Origin: Straminergon stramineum
Lineage: Eukaryota; Streptophyta; Bryopsida; Hypnales; Calliergonaceae
Assembly: GCA_963920665.1 (NCBI GenBank)
Contig: OY987266.1
Span: forward strand, 4,097,001-4,161,000
DNA length: 64,000 nt
Direction of reading: 5' to 3'
In this document: positions 36,018 through 47,449 of the stretch, piece after piece
Layout of the letters: each line of letters begins with the position of its first letter
Numbering within the stretch: position 1 is the first letter of the stretch
Position numbers and translations under genes: made by a program
Notes under the pieces: model-generated
Seen by the model: the letters and a program-made list of their open reading frames with translations, nothing else
What the model was told of the DNA's origin: nothing
Databases searched by the model: none

Positions 36018-37100
36018 ATCACAACGAATCCTAGCGCCAACTTAACGCCAAAACTGGGAAAAAATCCCAACTTTTGGGGGGGTGATTTTTCTAAAAAAAA
36101 TAACTAGCCTAGGCTCCTAAGTAGGTGTGGAGGAGTGAAAAAAGACCTATTTTGGGCCCCATTTCACTTTCGTATGCTCCCGCTCCGCCAATCAAACCCA
36201 CTGTGGACATTAAATTCTATTAATTGTCGGGGAATTTGGTAGATTCGAATACTTCTAACTATCAAAATGTCTTGAAACTTGTCGGGACATCATATTATTA
36301 TAAAAAAAGATATAATAATTTTTAGTGGGAATTTACTGCCACCTTGGAAATTTCTAGGAATTTCCTATTGCAAGTTTGGGCAATTTACTGTAAGGAAAGA
36401 CATCTTCAAACTATCAGAAAATTCGGAAACTTTTCGTGGTACCTCCCATGAGATCCCACGACACATGTATAGGCTTAAATTTTTACTCTACACATCGGCC
36501 TAGGGGGGACAAAATCCACATCCTCGTTTAATTATCAGTAGTCAGGGAATCTTCCATACTACGGGGAGTCTTGACGAACCGACCTCACCGTTGGTTTCAG
36601 GCATGGATTTAACCCCAAACTATCCTTCTTGGATTTGAGATTCCTCGACAGTCCCATTTTGATATTTTTAACATCTACAAACCAACAATTGGGGTTCTGC
36701 TATTTCGTCGATGAAATGGGGAAACTAGAATCTATCTTTGGAAACTGATTCCGATGCCTAACCAGGGTTCCCTCAACTAGTTCTAACCTAGAGATGTTCT
36801 TTCCATGTGGAGTTTTAAGCTTGATTTACCCATCACTTAGAATTGACCAATTTGCCACGATTAGTTGGGTTCTAACCTATTTACAACTCTTGATTAGGTC
36901 AATCTAGCTATAATATTCTAAAATTAGACCAAATACTATATTGGTATATGATACACCTATTTTGGTTCTATACTCTTTTGAGGGCTTTTTGTATATTAAA
37001 TTACATTTAAAATGACAAAATATGTAAAATAAAAAATAAAAAATAAAAAAAAGTGAGCCCTTGGTGACAAATTAAGGGCTCACATATAGGGTCGAATTTT
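36018..37100. other. Intergenic DNA
   Basis: No coding region recognised. A short A-rich tract is present at about 37020-37050. Confidence 0.45.
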
Positions 37101-37106
37101 ATATTT

Positions 37107-37972
37107 TTGAAAAAGGCAAGGAATTCTCTAGAAGATTTTGAGATTAGTTCCTCTTTGACAAGAGTTACATTAAAAACCACAATGGCCTTATCCATTCAGC
37201 CAAATGTTATTGTGGTCATATTGGAAGTTGGATTTGGTGCTTCTTGGCACATTAGATGTATTAAGGCACTTAAAAAAGATACATTTCTTGAAAGGCATAA
37301 TGGACCACACTTAGACACCCAAAAATAGGAGTCACTTAGTCAAACCCCTACAACCTAGTTATGTTTGTGATTTTCTAAGGGTGGATAAAGTGGCACTTAC
37401 AACTAGCAATTTATGGATTTCAGCTGGCTTGAAATGTGTGTTGTGTGCAAGCACCAAGCGCTTTGCCACTATGGTGTTGTGCAATATTTGTTCCACTAAG
37501 TGGTACGTGGATTGTTTAAATCCACTATTGCAAGAAATTCCGGCAGGTTGGTGGGTTTGTCCTAAATATGCGTTGAGGCATGGACAAGCATCTTCATTTT
37601 TGTAGGGTTTTCTATTGGATACTTGTTGGTTCTTCGAAGAAGGCCACTAAATTCGTGAGTATGAAAGGGGCTTTGATACAAGCGCAGGGGGCAAGTAAAG
37701 GGGTGGTTATAAAACCTCTGACTACACATAGTATACTTGTGTATTATGGGTGTTTATTTTTTTGCTATGCTATGATGTCTCTAGTGTTTAGTGCTTGTGG
37801 TGATAGAATGTTTTTTGAATTTCTATCATTATTGGCAAAATTTTATAATGATTGTAACATGCATCATAAGTCACAAGGCGTTTTCCTTATGACTATTGTA
37901 TCCATCGTTGGTCAGGAGCTATTGAGTCTTGGTGTGGTTAGATTGCTAGCCAATTACAAGGCTCATTGTTGA
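37107..37972 (+). pseudogene. Decayed gene fragments with a degenerate PHD-like zinc finger
   Basis: Three open pieces in different frames (37107-37328, 37381-37605, 37580-37972). The middle one reads C-x2-C ... C-x2-C-x4-Y-x2-C ... GWWVC-x2-Y. This is the spacing of a PHD finger (C4HC3) in which the His and the last Cys are both Tyr, changes that need one C-to-T and one G-to-A transition. The W-x-C signature before the final ligand is kept. The downstream piece (containing FFEFLSLLAKFYNDC) is not recognised. The fragments look like a dead gene or a transposon-carried gene piece. No function can be given. Confidence 0.4.
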
Positions 37973-38466
37973 CTTATGGCACAATGTGAACTTGGCACGA
38001 AGTTTTTGTGTATGACAATTATCATATGAAAAGTGTATTCTTTATTTTCTCACGAGCTCGACGTTGCAAAGCTAGGCAGAATTAACAAAAGGTGATATAG
38101 ATCGCCATGGAGAGGGGTTAGCCTTGATGTGAGATTGGGCCTTGGTTTGGTCTTGGTGGGGATTTTTGCACCTTGTCTAGGGATCTCGATGCCCATGTCT
38201 TCTACGTAGATGATTGAAAACTCATCTTTTTCAAGTTGGGCCTCCCAAGTGATGGAATGAGAGGCATTTGCCTAAGAGTTCTATCCAAACATGTATACAT
38301 TCTTTAAGAATGATGTAGACTTGATTTTTGATATTTAGTGCAATTTTTCTAGCTTCTTTAGGAGTTTTTTCTCATGTTCTATAACTAACAAAGGGATGGT
38401 TGTAAAACCACATACTACACCTAGTGTACTCGTGTATTATGGGTGTTTATTTTCTTTGCTATGTGT
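37700..38466. repeat. Direct repeat pair of about 70 bp
   Basis: 37700-37771 and 38393-38466 share GGTTRTAAAACC, then ACTACAC, then GTGTATTATGGGTGTTTATT and TTTGCTATG. The pair flanks the decayed PHD-like fragment's last third and about 600 bp of non-coding DNA. Confidence 0.65.
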
Positions 38467-38700
38467 GAGCGGCTATTTGCCCACTCTTAGCAAATAAACG
38501 AGCACAATCAGGTTCTTGTGTTTGGGGCAGTGAACTTCTATTTCAATGGGTGCCTAACATCAATCCACTCTGCCTTCCAAGCAATAGATATTTTCTAAGC
38601 CTCCTACTTCCTATAGTTCACTGTAAAATCCAAACTATCATGTCATAGAGCTAATGCCTTGATTCCTTGACCGTTGTAACTAAACTAAAAGTGGATTAAG

Positions 38701-38729
38701 ACTACTACTACTACTACTACTACTACTAT
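38701..38729. repeat. (ACT)n microsatellite
   Basis: About nine uninterrupted ACT units. Confidence 0.95.
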
Positions 38730-38800
38730 CTTGGGGATCAATTCATACCATTTCTAACATCTAAGTTGCCCGGTGATCGGGTGCTCCTACAAAGAATTAT

Positions 38801-38808
38801 GGCTAGAT
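38801..38808. repeat. 8-bp flank of hAT-like element (GGCTAGAT)
   Basis: Directly precedes CAGGGTTGAC. It is the exact reverse complement of the 8-bp flank at 25588-25595, so the two can be the two copies of one target duplication if the contigs are reoriented. Confidence 0.7.
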
Positions 38809-38975
38809 CAGGGTTGACGAAAGTGAGCGTCCCGGGCAAAATCGCGTCCAAAAATCGGACGTTCGGACGTCCGGACCCTACGGACGCTGCGTCTCTGCAG
38901 GGTAAAAAAAATCGTCCACAAATTTACCCTAGGTAAATGCGGACGGGCGGACGGACGGCAAGTGGCTAGTTATTT
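38809..38975. repeat. GC-rich subterminal region of the hAT-like element
   Basis: Dense CGGACG/CGTCCG motifs (for example GGACGTTCGGACGTCCGGAC and GCGGACGGGCGGACGGACGG) around an inverted TTTACCCTAGGTAAA-like motif. Subterminal short repeats are where hAT transposases typically bind (family knowledge). Confidence 0.55.
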
Positions 38976-39431
38976 AATACAAAGCTTCAACTCCTTCAAG
39001 TAAACTTTGATTCCTTGAATGCTTTTTACAATAACATATGGAGTTATGAACTATCCTTTGTAGTGTAATCAACCAAAGAAATTGTACACTATAATTGCAA
39101 TTATGAATTATCAAGGGAAAGGATTAAAGAAAAAATTCAAAATTCTCTTCACCTTGAAAATTACCAAATCTATGATTCTATGACAATCATGAAGTCAAAA
39201 TTGTTGCATTCTATATGTATCTTGCAATGTATCATTCTTCATACAAAGAAAGAGGAACACAATCAATTTTGGGGGGACTTCTTCTTGGTTTTGCAATTAA
39301 AAAAAAATAATCATATTTTCAACATCAATAAGCAAACTCCAACTGCAATGGAAGCTTCAAACAATCAATTGCCATTACATGCTCAATGTATCATAAGCGC
39401 CTAAACACCTAAGCCTACATTCCTTGAATCT

Positions 39432-42400
39432 CTAAGGCTTGTAATCACTATCTCCTTTCACCTCAGCCCCCCTACTCTCACATCTAGTTCCCCATTGGTC
39501 GTCTTCATCGCTAGATGTCCCTTCCATGTCGTTTGATGAAGATTGTACAATTTTCACTCCTTTTTGTACTTGGGTAGATGTCAATGATCTCATTGATCTA
39601 CCGGTCTTCTTCTCCATTTTGGCTCTTAATATAGCCTTACCAATGCCTTCCTTAAGGCTAGGGATTGTTTTCATTTTTTTCTTTGACCCCATTTGATAGG
39701 TATCAAGTGGAGTTCTACCCACATTCGGTCTCTTGCTTGGAGAGGTAGCAAAGGATTGCATCATTCTTTTTTTACGAGCTTTAATGGAGTCGTCACCCTG
39801 TGATATCTCTGCTTTTGGTGCTCCTTGAATAATTAACTGCATTGCATTCAAAGACTGCGATGTGTGGCCTAATGATTTCAAGGAATGGCATGGTGGATGG
39901 CCCCGATGTTGAATAAACATTGAAGCCAATGTCTCATCCTTATCATCATCATCGGTACATGATAAAATGGTTCGACTTGGATTGCCTCCGGAACTCATCT
40001 CTTTCGTAGGAGACAAATGTCTTTTTTCAAGCCGTGATTTCCTTGAACCATCCAATGTCGTGGCATCGCTTTTAAATAGTGCACGTGGAGGAGTGCTACG
40101 TGGTGGTTCGGAAGAATCTTCCATGAGGTGCATTTTGCCAACACCATTGTTGACAAAAATTGGGCTGCCTGACTCCATCGAACGTGCTTCAACATTGTCT
40201 TGTACTTCGTGTGGTTTGGCATTTCCAATATTTGCTTCAACACATTTCTTGCTTGCTGATACCACTATTGACGCAACAATTCCATTGGACACATTCATTT
40301 TAACGTTCACCTCACATCCTCCTTTGTCTTCATGTTGGTCATTTTTTTCTACCACCATTATCGGGGATGGAGCATCGGAAATGGGAATCACTTCATCCTT
40401 TTCAAGACTCCCATCATTCGCAACCATTGTCCTATTGGTTGCCGTTATCTCTACATACGTATCCTCCACGTTTGGTAGAAGATTTTTGCTACTCATGAAT
40501 CCAGTTCCATCCACAAATCTAGCTATCGAAGGTACATCATCATCAAGCCCGCAATCATCCTCATCTGATCGAAACTCATACATGTCTCCATCCGCGACTC
40601 CAAAGTCTTCATTGTTTTGATTAGGAGTCTCAAACATTTCTTCGTCAAAATTGTCGATATCATAATTTAGAACATCTCTATCATTAGATACAGATTCATC
40701 ATCCTCGTCTTCCGAGATAGGCCCTTCCGAATCTTCGGACTCCACATTGTCATGGTACCACTTCTTTTCATCCTTCTCCTTCGATGTGGCTATGACTTTG
40801 GAATTGGTGTATACATACACCAAATTGGCTGCTGTCTGTGGCCTCAACTTGTTTCAGGATTTGTTGTGAACAAAAGAGTAGCTACTCCAATTTCGTTCAC
40901 ATGAAGATGATGACACCGGTTGGGCGAAAATCCTCTTTGCAATTGGAGCAATGAGCTTGCCACATACACCTTCAAAATCCCACCAAGCATGTGCCAGCAA
41001 TTTCTGCTCAGCCGGATCCAACATGTCGTGGAACGGAGGATCTCAATGTCGAAATGCTACAAATTCCTTCACTACGTCAGGATAAGTTCTTGGTTGACAT
41101 ATTTTCCTGATAACGCGCTTGCATGCATCTGTTGCATCTTGATCGTCAGCTAGTTCTTTATCGTGAAGAAGGTAAGGGTTCAAAAGAGCTCCTACATAAT
41201 GTAGATCGGTCTCTACCATTTCACGTCGCTTACCAAACGCCTTTTCGATAGGAATGGCTAAGTCCAAGGACAAACCAAAGGGCTCTTGTCGTAAAGAGAA
41301 GACATGCTTCTCTAAATTCCTCATGATGTGCAAAACCTTGCCCATGCATGGTGTTTTTGCATCCAAATCCCGTAGACCAAACACCACAGGAGCCATCAAT
41401 TCTCGAAAATTAGTGGCACAAGTCTAAAAATGCTCATCTAAAATTGTCTTCTTCACCTCCCGAGACTCTATACGAGATTTTGCGTTCTTCGTGTCCCGTA
41501 ACTTGAGCACATATTCTACCCATTGTGGATCCACCACACTTTGTTGCAATCCAGTCTTGACCTCCAACAAACGAGAAATCATGAAGAAATTGGAGGCAAA
41601 TCTTGTTTTCACCGACATCAATAAGCTATTCTTCGTTTCGTGCTTTTGAAATATAGCTAGCGGCATATGCCGCAATTGGAAGAACTTCACAATGGTTTGG
41701 GCCTTTTCCACTAGCTCCTTCAACCATTCTTGCTTCCCCCAATCTTGAAGCAACAAATTCAAGGCATGCACCACACAACCTTGAAAAAAAATGTGCGAAT
41801 ATTTACTCGACACCATATTCCATGCTGTCGGATTTACAGGAGCGTTGTCTGCAATCACTTGCACAACATTTGTGGGGCCTACTTGTTCTATAAACTTTTC
41901 CAAGACAGAGGCCAAAAAAGGAGCATTCTTTTCGATTCCACTTGTATCCACCGATCCTAGAAATTGTTCACCCGCAGAAGATACAAGCATGGCATTTATC
42001 AATGGTCGATTGGTAACCGAGCTCCATCCATCAATAGACAATGTTGCTCCAAACTTCCGAATGCTATCTTCGGTCCGACTATGAAGCTTTGTTTTGATGT
42101 CAGTCTTCGCTTGGTCAAGCAATTTATGGCGTAAATCATGATACGATGGTGGAGCGTAGGGCCCACGATACTCGGCTGTTTTTTTCACTACTTCTTTAAA
42201 TGCCGGATTTCGAGCTACGGCAAATGGTATGTTTGCCGCATAGAAGAAATTGGCCCACACTGCATTCAAATTGCGTTTTGCTGCGGAATCAAAGCCATCG
42301 ACTAGGCTACTATGTCTTTGAGGTCTACTACCTGATGCCCTTGGAGTGTCACGATCACTGGATGTTTTTGTAGTTCGGTTTACTTCGGATCCTACACCAA

Positions 42401-42755
42401 CAAATTCTTCCGGTGCTGCGCATGAGTCCTCTTGAGTAGAACGCGCCATATCCCTCTCATTTGAAAAATCCCTCCCGACCATATGCATGCTACCAACATC
42501 TACATTGTCAATGATCGGTCTCTACGGGAATGCCCCATTAGATCGAAGAAATAGGATTCGAACATTTGGCATCAATTGCGAACAAAGACTCACTCCTGTA
42601 TCATGAACACCTGATGGGCCTTCATATCCTAAATGGCTCAACATACGGCTTATCTTCTTCGCAAACACCGAGTTGCAAGCCTTGCACTTTACCTTACCGG
42701 TTGATGCGGTACCATACCAACTAGACCAATCCTTGCTCATAGTGGCAAGGCACAA
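39432..42755 (-). pseudogene. hAT transposase (BED finger, DUF659, hATC) with acidic tail
   Basis: One reading phase of about 1108 codons is interrupted by four stops (TAG 42522-42524, TAG 41424-41426, TGA 41043-41045, TGA 40854-40856). Order: a BED-type zinc finger near the N-terminus (VKCKACNSVFAKK...MLSHLGY), then the DUF659/RNase-H-like catalytic core with DGWSSVTNRPL and IADNAP followed by CVVHALNLLL, then the hATC dimerisation region with SSSSCERNWSSYSF (catalytic Glu) at about 40880-40920 and LVYVYTNSK. It goes on for about 450 residues in a very acidic, low-complexity extension to the stop at 39432. All four stops can be explained by single C-to-T or G-to-A transitions. The transposase would cut and reinsert the element. 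This copy is inactive. Confidence 0.85.
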
Positions 42756-43154
42756 ATTTTAATTCTGTATATTGGAATTAAATTCAAAATGTGAAGACCA
42801 AATGAACAATGTCCAAATATAATAAAAAATGAGTGCACAAAGCCTTGAAAATCAAGGCCCTCCCGTCCACTGAACTATACATTACCAAGCAAGGGACACA
42901 AAAATTGCAGCTCCTAGCCCTTGGAAATCTTAGCGTTTAGTTTTCAAGAGTGCTCTCAAATGACTTCTTTCCTACAGTTATAGTCTCCCAAACAGGCCTG
43001 ACCATTGCAGACCATTTTTGAATCCACAGAACATACTATCCGCCGTCGCCTGATTGCGCAGCGAACGGGCGGTCGGGCGAACGGACAGTCCAGCGGTCCA
43101 GCGATCGGTTTAGTCGGGCAGACGGACGGTCCAGTGGACGGGCGGGCGGGCGGA
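42756..43154. other. Spacer between transposase start and copia insertion
   Basis: The left part is AT-rich and upstream of the transposase BED-finger frame, so it could hold its promoter. The right part (from 43021) is the GC-rich minisatellite. Confidence 0.45.
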
Positions 43155-43159
43155 CGGAC
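43021..43159. repeat. GC-rich minisatellite, left half
   Basis: Degenerate units built on CGGACGGGCGG/TCGGGCGAACGG. The array is interrupted at 43159 by the copia element and resumes at 48440. Confidence 0.75.
43155..43159. repeat. Target-site duplication CGGAC (left copy)
   Basis: CGGAC immediately precedes the LTR boundary at 43160 and recurs at 48440-48444 directly after the other LTR. Confidence 0.9.
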
Positions 43160-43457
43160 TATTGAGAAAGAGAACAAAAGAATGTATTTCAATGAAGAGG
43201 AACACAAACAAGTGTGAGAAAGGGATATTCAACCCATGCTAGGGGTTGCCTTCTTATACTACTCTACTACCTAGTGCCATGACTAACCATATGGGATAAT
43301 TGTCTAAGAGGAATGCCCCTCTCTATAGGCACCACTTAAAGGACTTCCCCTCTCTAATATCTCATTGCTTTTACTACAAACAACACATAACTAAGGTTAG
43401 CCCATACTTAAGACCTACTTCAAACAACCTATGACATCCTACTCACTTCCTTCAACA
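43160..43457 (-). repeat. Copia family B 3' LTR
   Basis: 298 bp. On the - strand it starts TGTTGAAGGAAGTGAG and ends TTTCTCAATA. The CGGAC duplication fixes the end as TA, not the usual CA. Confidence 0.95.
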
Positions 43458-46400
43458 CTCCCACTTTGTTTGTTGTTAAACAATGTCAAGCCCATCTCCT
43501 TGCGTAGAACTTCATGTCGTGGCTTGGCTAGGGCCTTTGTAAGCACATCCGCCACCATGTGCTCCGTAGAAATGTACTTCATCTCAATCACCTCCACTTC
43601 AACCTTCTCACGAATGAAATGGTGTTGAATGTCGATGTGTTTGCTCCGAGAATGATGGATTGGATTCTTCATCAAGGCAATGGCGCCTTGATTGTCACAC
43701 ATGATGAGTGTTGCCTTCTTTTGCTCCAATCCAACATCACTCATAAGTTGTCTTAGCCAAATGGCCTCCCTTGTGCATTGGCTAATGGCCATGTACTCCG
43801 CCTCGGTGGTAGACAATGCAATCGTGGGTTGTTTCTTTGAATTCCATGAAATGGCACCACCTCCAAGCGTAAACACGTAGCCTGTTGTGGACCTCCTATC
43901 GGTTGCATCTCCAGCCCAATCTGCATCACAAAAGCCCACCAATGCAAGGCTCTTGCCTCCAAGTACCAACTTGGCATCCAAAGAACCTTGAAGGTATCGC
44001 ATGACCCTCTTGACCGCTGCCCAATGCTTTGGGCCACATTTGGCCATGTGTTGGCTCACTACACTCATTGCAAATGCAAGGTCAGGCCTTGTAGCCACCA
44101 TCACATACATCAAGCTCCCCACTGCAGCTTTATATGGCACATCTTGCATTTCCGCCTTCACACCTTCATACTCTTCATCCGTTAGCTTGGGCATCTTTTC
44201 CTTCACATCAAGAGGTGTGCCAACGGATTTGCACCCCTCCATGTTGAAGCGCTTCAACACTCCCTCGATGTACTTGCTTTGGCTCATGGTGATGGTGCGT
44301 GTCGCCCTTTGCCTTGTAAACTCCACACCAAGGCAATAGTGTAGCTCTCCAAGGTCGCTCATATCATATTGACTCTTCAACATAGCCTTCACTTCGACCA
44401 TCTTGTCAATGGTGTTGGTCATGATAATCAAGTCATCCACATAAACGACAACAATCACCAAATATGCACTTGTTTGCTTGATGTAGAGAGAGTGGTCGGC
44501 ATGACTCCTCGTGTAGCCCTCCCTTGCAAACAATGCATCCACATCCATATACCATGCTCTTCCTGATTGCCTCAACCCATAGATGGCCTTCTTGAGCTTA
44601 CACTTGAGATATTCACGACCCTTTTGAACAAAACCCTTGGGCTGGTCCATATAGATCACCTCCTCAAGCCAAGGATTGAGAAACGCCGTGATAACATCCA
44701 TTTGGTGCATCTCCAAGTCCATAGCTGCCCCAATCGCTGCCATGCATCGAATGGTGCAAAATTTGGCGACGGGAGCAAAGGTCTCATTGAAGTCCACCCC
44801 TTCAACTTGAGAATACCCCTTGGCTACCAATCTTGCCTTGTAGCGCACAATGTTGCCCGATGCATCTCTCTTAGTACAAAACACCCACTTGCATCCAACA
44901 CTTGTACGATCATGAGGAAGGGGAGAGAGTTCCCATGTACCTTTGGCCGTTAGTGAGGCATACTCGTCTTGCATGGCTTTCTCCCACTTGCTTGCATCCG
45001 TGCTCTTCATGGCTTCCTCCATGTTGCGTGGATCATTTTCGTGAGCCAAATTGGCATGCTCCACTTGCTCTTGTGGCAAGATGTGATTTTTCCACCATTC
45101 TCCAAGCGGCCTCCGCTCCCTTGTAGGATATCTTGGCTCCTTGGAAGCATCTCCTTCCTCATCTTCACTTGGGGAGGAGCTCGTAGATGGACTTGTCTTT
45201 TCCTTGGGTGTTGGTGGTGTCTCATCAAGATCCTCTTCATCCTTGAGCAAAACTTCCATGCTTGGAGATTTGTCCACCTCATGCGTGGCATCCTTGTTGC
45301 TCCCACTTGGACTCATCTCCACAGCATCGCTTACTCCTTGCTTGTTTTCCATGAAAGTGACATCTCGACTCTTGATGATCTTCTTGGTCTCCAAACACAT
45401 CAACCTATATGCCTTGGAGTCCTCACAATAGCCCAACAACAAGCACTTGATGCCCTTGGCATCAAGCTTGGAGCGCTTGGGACTCAAATCCAAGGCATAT
45501 GCAATGCATCCAAAGATGCGCATGTGACCAATGTTGGGCCTTCTTCCACTCCATGCTTCTTGTGGCGTCATGGATGCAACTGCACTGGTGGGGCAACGAT
45601 TGCGTGTATAGGCTGCATTCGATACGGCCTCCGCCCAAAGATCATACTTAAGGTCTTGAGCATGCAACATGGCACGAGCCATCTCCACAAGTGTGCGATT
45701 GGCACGCTCAGCCACACCATTTTGTTGTGGAGTATAAGGAGTCGAAGTTTGGTGTTGAATGCCATGCTGCCTCATAAAAGCCTCAAAGGCCTTGGACATG
45801 TATTCCCCTCCATTGTCCGACCTCAATACCTTCACCTTTTGCCCCGATTCATTCTCCACAAGTGCCTTCCATACCTTGAACCTCTCAAACACGTCACTCT
45901 TGCACTTGAGCATGAACACCCACACCTTCCTTGAAAAATCATCAATGAAGGTCAAGAAATACCTTGCACCACCCATGGAAGGGGTCTTCATTGGGCCACA
46001 CACATCGGAGTGCACAATCTCCAACACCTTGGTTGCCCTCGTTGCTCCATCGCTTGGAAACGGTTGCCTCGCTTGCTTGCCTTCAATGCAAGCCTCACAA
46101 TTGAGATCACAAGAGCCCTTCTCCACTTGCATGCCACCCACCATGCTTTGAAGGCGCTTGACACTCTTCTCATTAAGGTGGCCCAATCTCTTGTGCCATA
46201 ACTCCAAAGAGTGTTGATGGAGTGGTCCTTGGGCCAAACACGCCATGCTTGTGCCGTTCACCACTTTGAACTTCAATTGGTATAAGTTGCCCTCTCTTGA
46301 TGCCGTGACAATTGTCCCTCCATTGGGTGCCCCTAAAATACAACCCTTGTTGTTGAATTGCACCTTCAAATCTTGTGACACCAACTTGCTCACCGAGAGC

Positions 46401-47449
46401 AAATTGGCATGCAACTTGGGCACATGCAACACATCTTGGATGCGAATTGTCCTCAATTGGCCCTTCACCTCCACCTCCACTACAATGCAACCTATGCCAA
46501 TTGCATCCACCACGCCATTGTCCCCCAAATACACCTTGCGGTTGCTAATAGATTGATAAGTGAGAAATGCTTGCCTATGTGGGGTCATGTGTTGTGTTGC
46601 ACCCGAGTCGATGATCCACTTGAACATGTTGGTGTTGTCATACCCATCATTGGCAGCAAGCGCAAACTCCTCCTCCACACTTGCCTTGTTTGCACTCTCC
46701 TTCTTGGGTTGCTTACAAAACCTTGCAAGGTGGCCGGGCTTACCACAATTGTAGCACGTGCGTGTCTCCTTGCGTGGTTGTGAGCTCCCCCCTTGGCCAT
46801 TTCGTAAGTAGAGTGCTGCCCCTCCTTCTTGGGTCTCATTCTCCTTCCTCTTGGCCATCTCATGCATCAATCTTGCAGTGATAAAGTCAAGAGTGAGCTC
46901 TGACATGGGTCTTGTCTCCAATGCCGTGATGAGATACTCATAAGAAGGTGGCAAGCTCTCAAGCAAAGTCATAACCATGTCTCCATCCGTGACGGGCACC
47001 TCCAAACAAGCCAATTGGTCCGCAAGAGCCTTCACCTTGTTGATGTGGTCCAGCATGTCTTCGTTCTCTTGCATCTTGCATGTGAAGAACTTGCGTCGAA
47101 TGAATAACATGTTGGATAAACTCTTTGTTTCATGGATGTTGCATAATACCTTCCATGCTTTCGCGGGTCCCTTGCATGCTCGAACATGTGCAAGTTGCCT
47201 ATCCACAAGATTGCAAGCAATCATGGAGAAGGCCTTCTTGACCCTCCTCTCATAGGATTTCTTGCCTTTGGCATCGGCATCAGTTGGGGGTGGTTCCTCG
47301 GTGTCCTCCACAATCTCCCACAAGTCCTTCTCCGCTAAGATCATCTCCATCTTGAACTTCCATAGACCAAAGTTCTCTCCATTGAACTTGTCAATGACCC
47401 TCACGTTGTCTCCATCACTAGTGGCCATGTTGGATGACTCCTCCTCCAA
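43439..47449 (-). CDS. Copia family B gag-pol polyprotein, intact
   Basis: 1336 residues in one frame, encoding all activities for reverse transcription and integration in a virus-like particle. Order: Gag (UBN2-type) about 1-225; CCHC zinc knuckle CYNCGKPGHLARFC at 232-245; aspartic protease at DSGA (about 281); GAG-pre-integrase LWHKRLGHLN; integrase with VHSDVCGPM, RSDNGGEY and the YTPQQNGVAERANR region; reverse transcriptase with FAPVAKF, YGLRQSGRAWY and YVDDL; RNase H with DADWAGD and STTEAEY. The integrase-before-RT order defines copia. The stop lies 16 bp inside the 3' LTR. The Met at 47449 has a later alternative at residue 8. No break is seen, so the copy may be competent. Confidence 0.95.
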   Translation of the reverse strand: MEEESSNMATSDGDNVRVIDKFNGENFGLWKFKMEMILAEKDLWEIVEDTEEPPPTDADAKGKKSYERRVKKAFSMIACNLVDRQLAHVRACKGPAKAWKVLCNIHETKSLSNMLFIRRKFFTCKMQENEDMLDHINKVKALADQLACLEVPVTDGDMVMTLLESLPPSYEYLITALETRPMSELTLDFITARLMHEMAKRKENETQEGGAALYLRNGQGGSSQPRKETRTCYNCGKPGHLARFCKQPKKESANKASVEEEFALAANDGYDNTNMFKWIIDSGATQHMTPHRQAFLTYQSISNRKVYLGDNGVVDAIGIGCIVVEVEVKGQLRTIRIQDVLHVPKLHANLLSVSKLVSQDLKVQFNNKGCILGAPNGGTIVTASREGNLYQLKFKVVNGTSMACLAQGPLHQHSLELWHKRLGHLNEKSVKRLQSMVGGMQVEKGSCDLNCEACIEGKQARQPFPSDGATRATKVLEIVHSDVCGPMKTPSMGGARYFLTFIDDFSRKVWVFMLKCKSDVFERFKVWKALVENESGQKVKVLRSDNGGEYMSKAFEAFMRQHGIQHQTSTPYTPQQNGVAERANRTLVEMARAMLHAQDLKYDLWAEAVSNAAYTRNRCPTSAVASMTPQEAWSGRRPNIGHMRIFGCIAYALDLSPKRSKLDAKGIKCLLLGYCEDSKAYRLMCLETKKIIKSRDVTFMENKQGVSDAVEMSPSGSNKDATHEVDKSPSMEVLLKDEEDLDETPPTPKEKTSPSTSSSPSEDEEGDASKEPRYPTRERRPLGEWWKNHILPQEQVEHANLAHENDPRNMEEAMKSTDASKWEKAMQDEYASLTAKGTWELSPLPHDRTSVGCKWVFCTKRDASGNIVRYKARLVAKGYSQVEGVDFNETFAPVAKFCTIRCMAAIGAAMDLEMHQMDVITAFLNPWLEEVIYMDQPKGFVQKGREYLKCKLKKAIYGLRQSGRAWYMDVDALFAREGYTRSHADHSLYIKQTSAYLVIVVVYVDDLIIMTNTIDKMVEVKAMLKSQYDMSDLGELHYCLGVEFTRQRATRTITMSQSKYIEGVLKRFNMEGCKSVGTPLDVKEKMPKLTDEEYEGVKAEMQDVPYKAAVGSLMYVMVATRPDLAFAMSVVSQHMAKCGPKHWAAVKRVMRYLQGSLDAKLVLGGKSLALVGFCDADWAGDATDRRSTTGYVFTLGGGAISWNSKKQPTIALSTTEAEYMAISQCTREAIWLRQLMSDVGLEQKKATLIMCDNQGAIALMKNPIHHSRSKHIDIQHHFIREKVEVEVIEMKYISTEHMVADVLTKALAKPRHEVLRKEMGLTLFNNKQSGSVEGSE

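Noticed and set aside
43005..43217. 70-residue Gly/Arg-rich frame
   Set aside because: Translation of the GC-rich minisatellite crossing into an LTR; no protein character.
44969..45934. 321-residue frame on the + strand
   Set aside because: Antisense shadow of the family B polyprotein, which is supported by all copia domains on the - strand.
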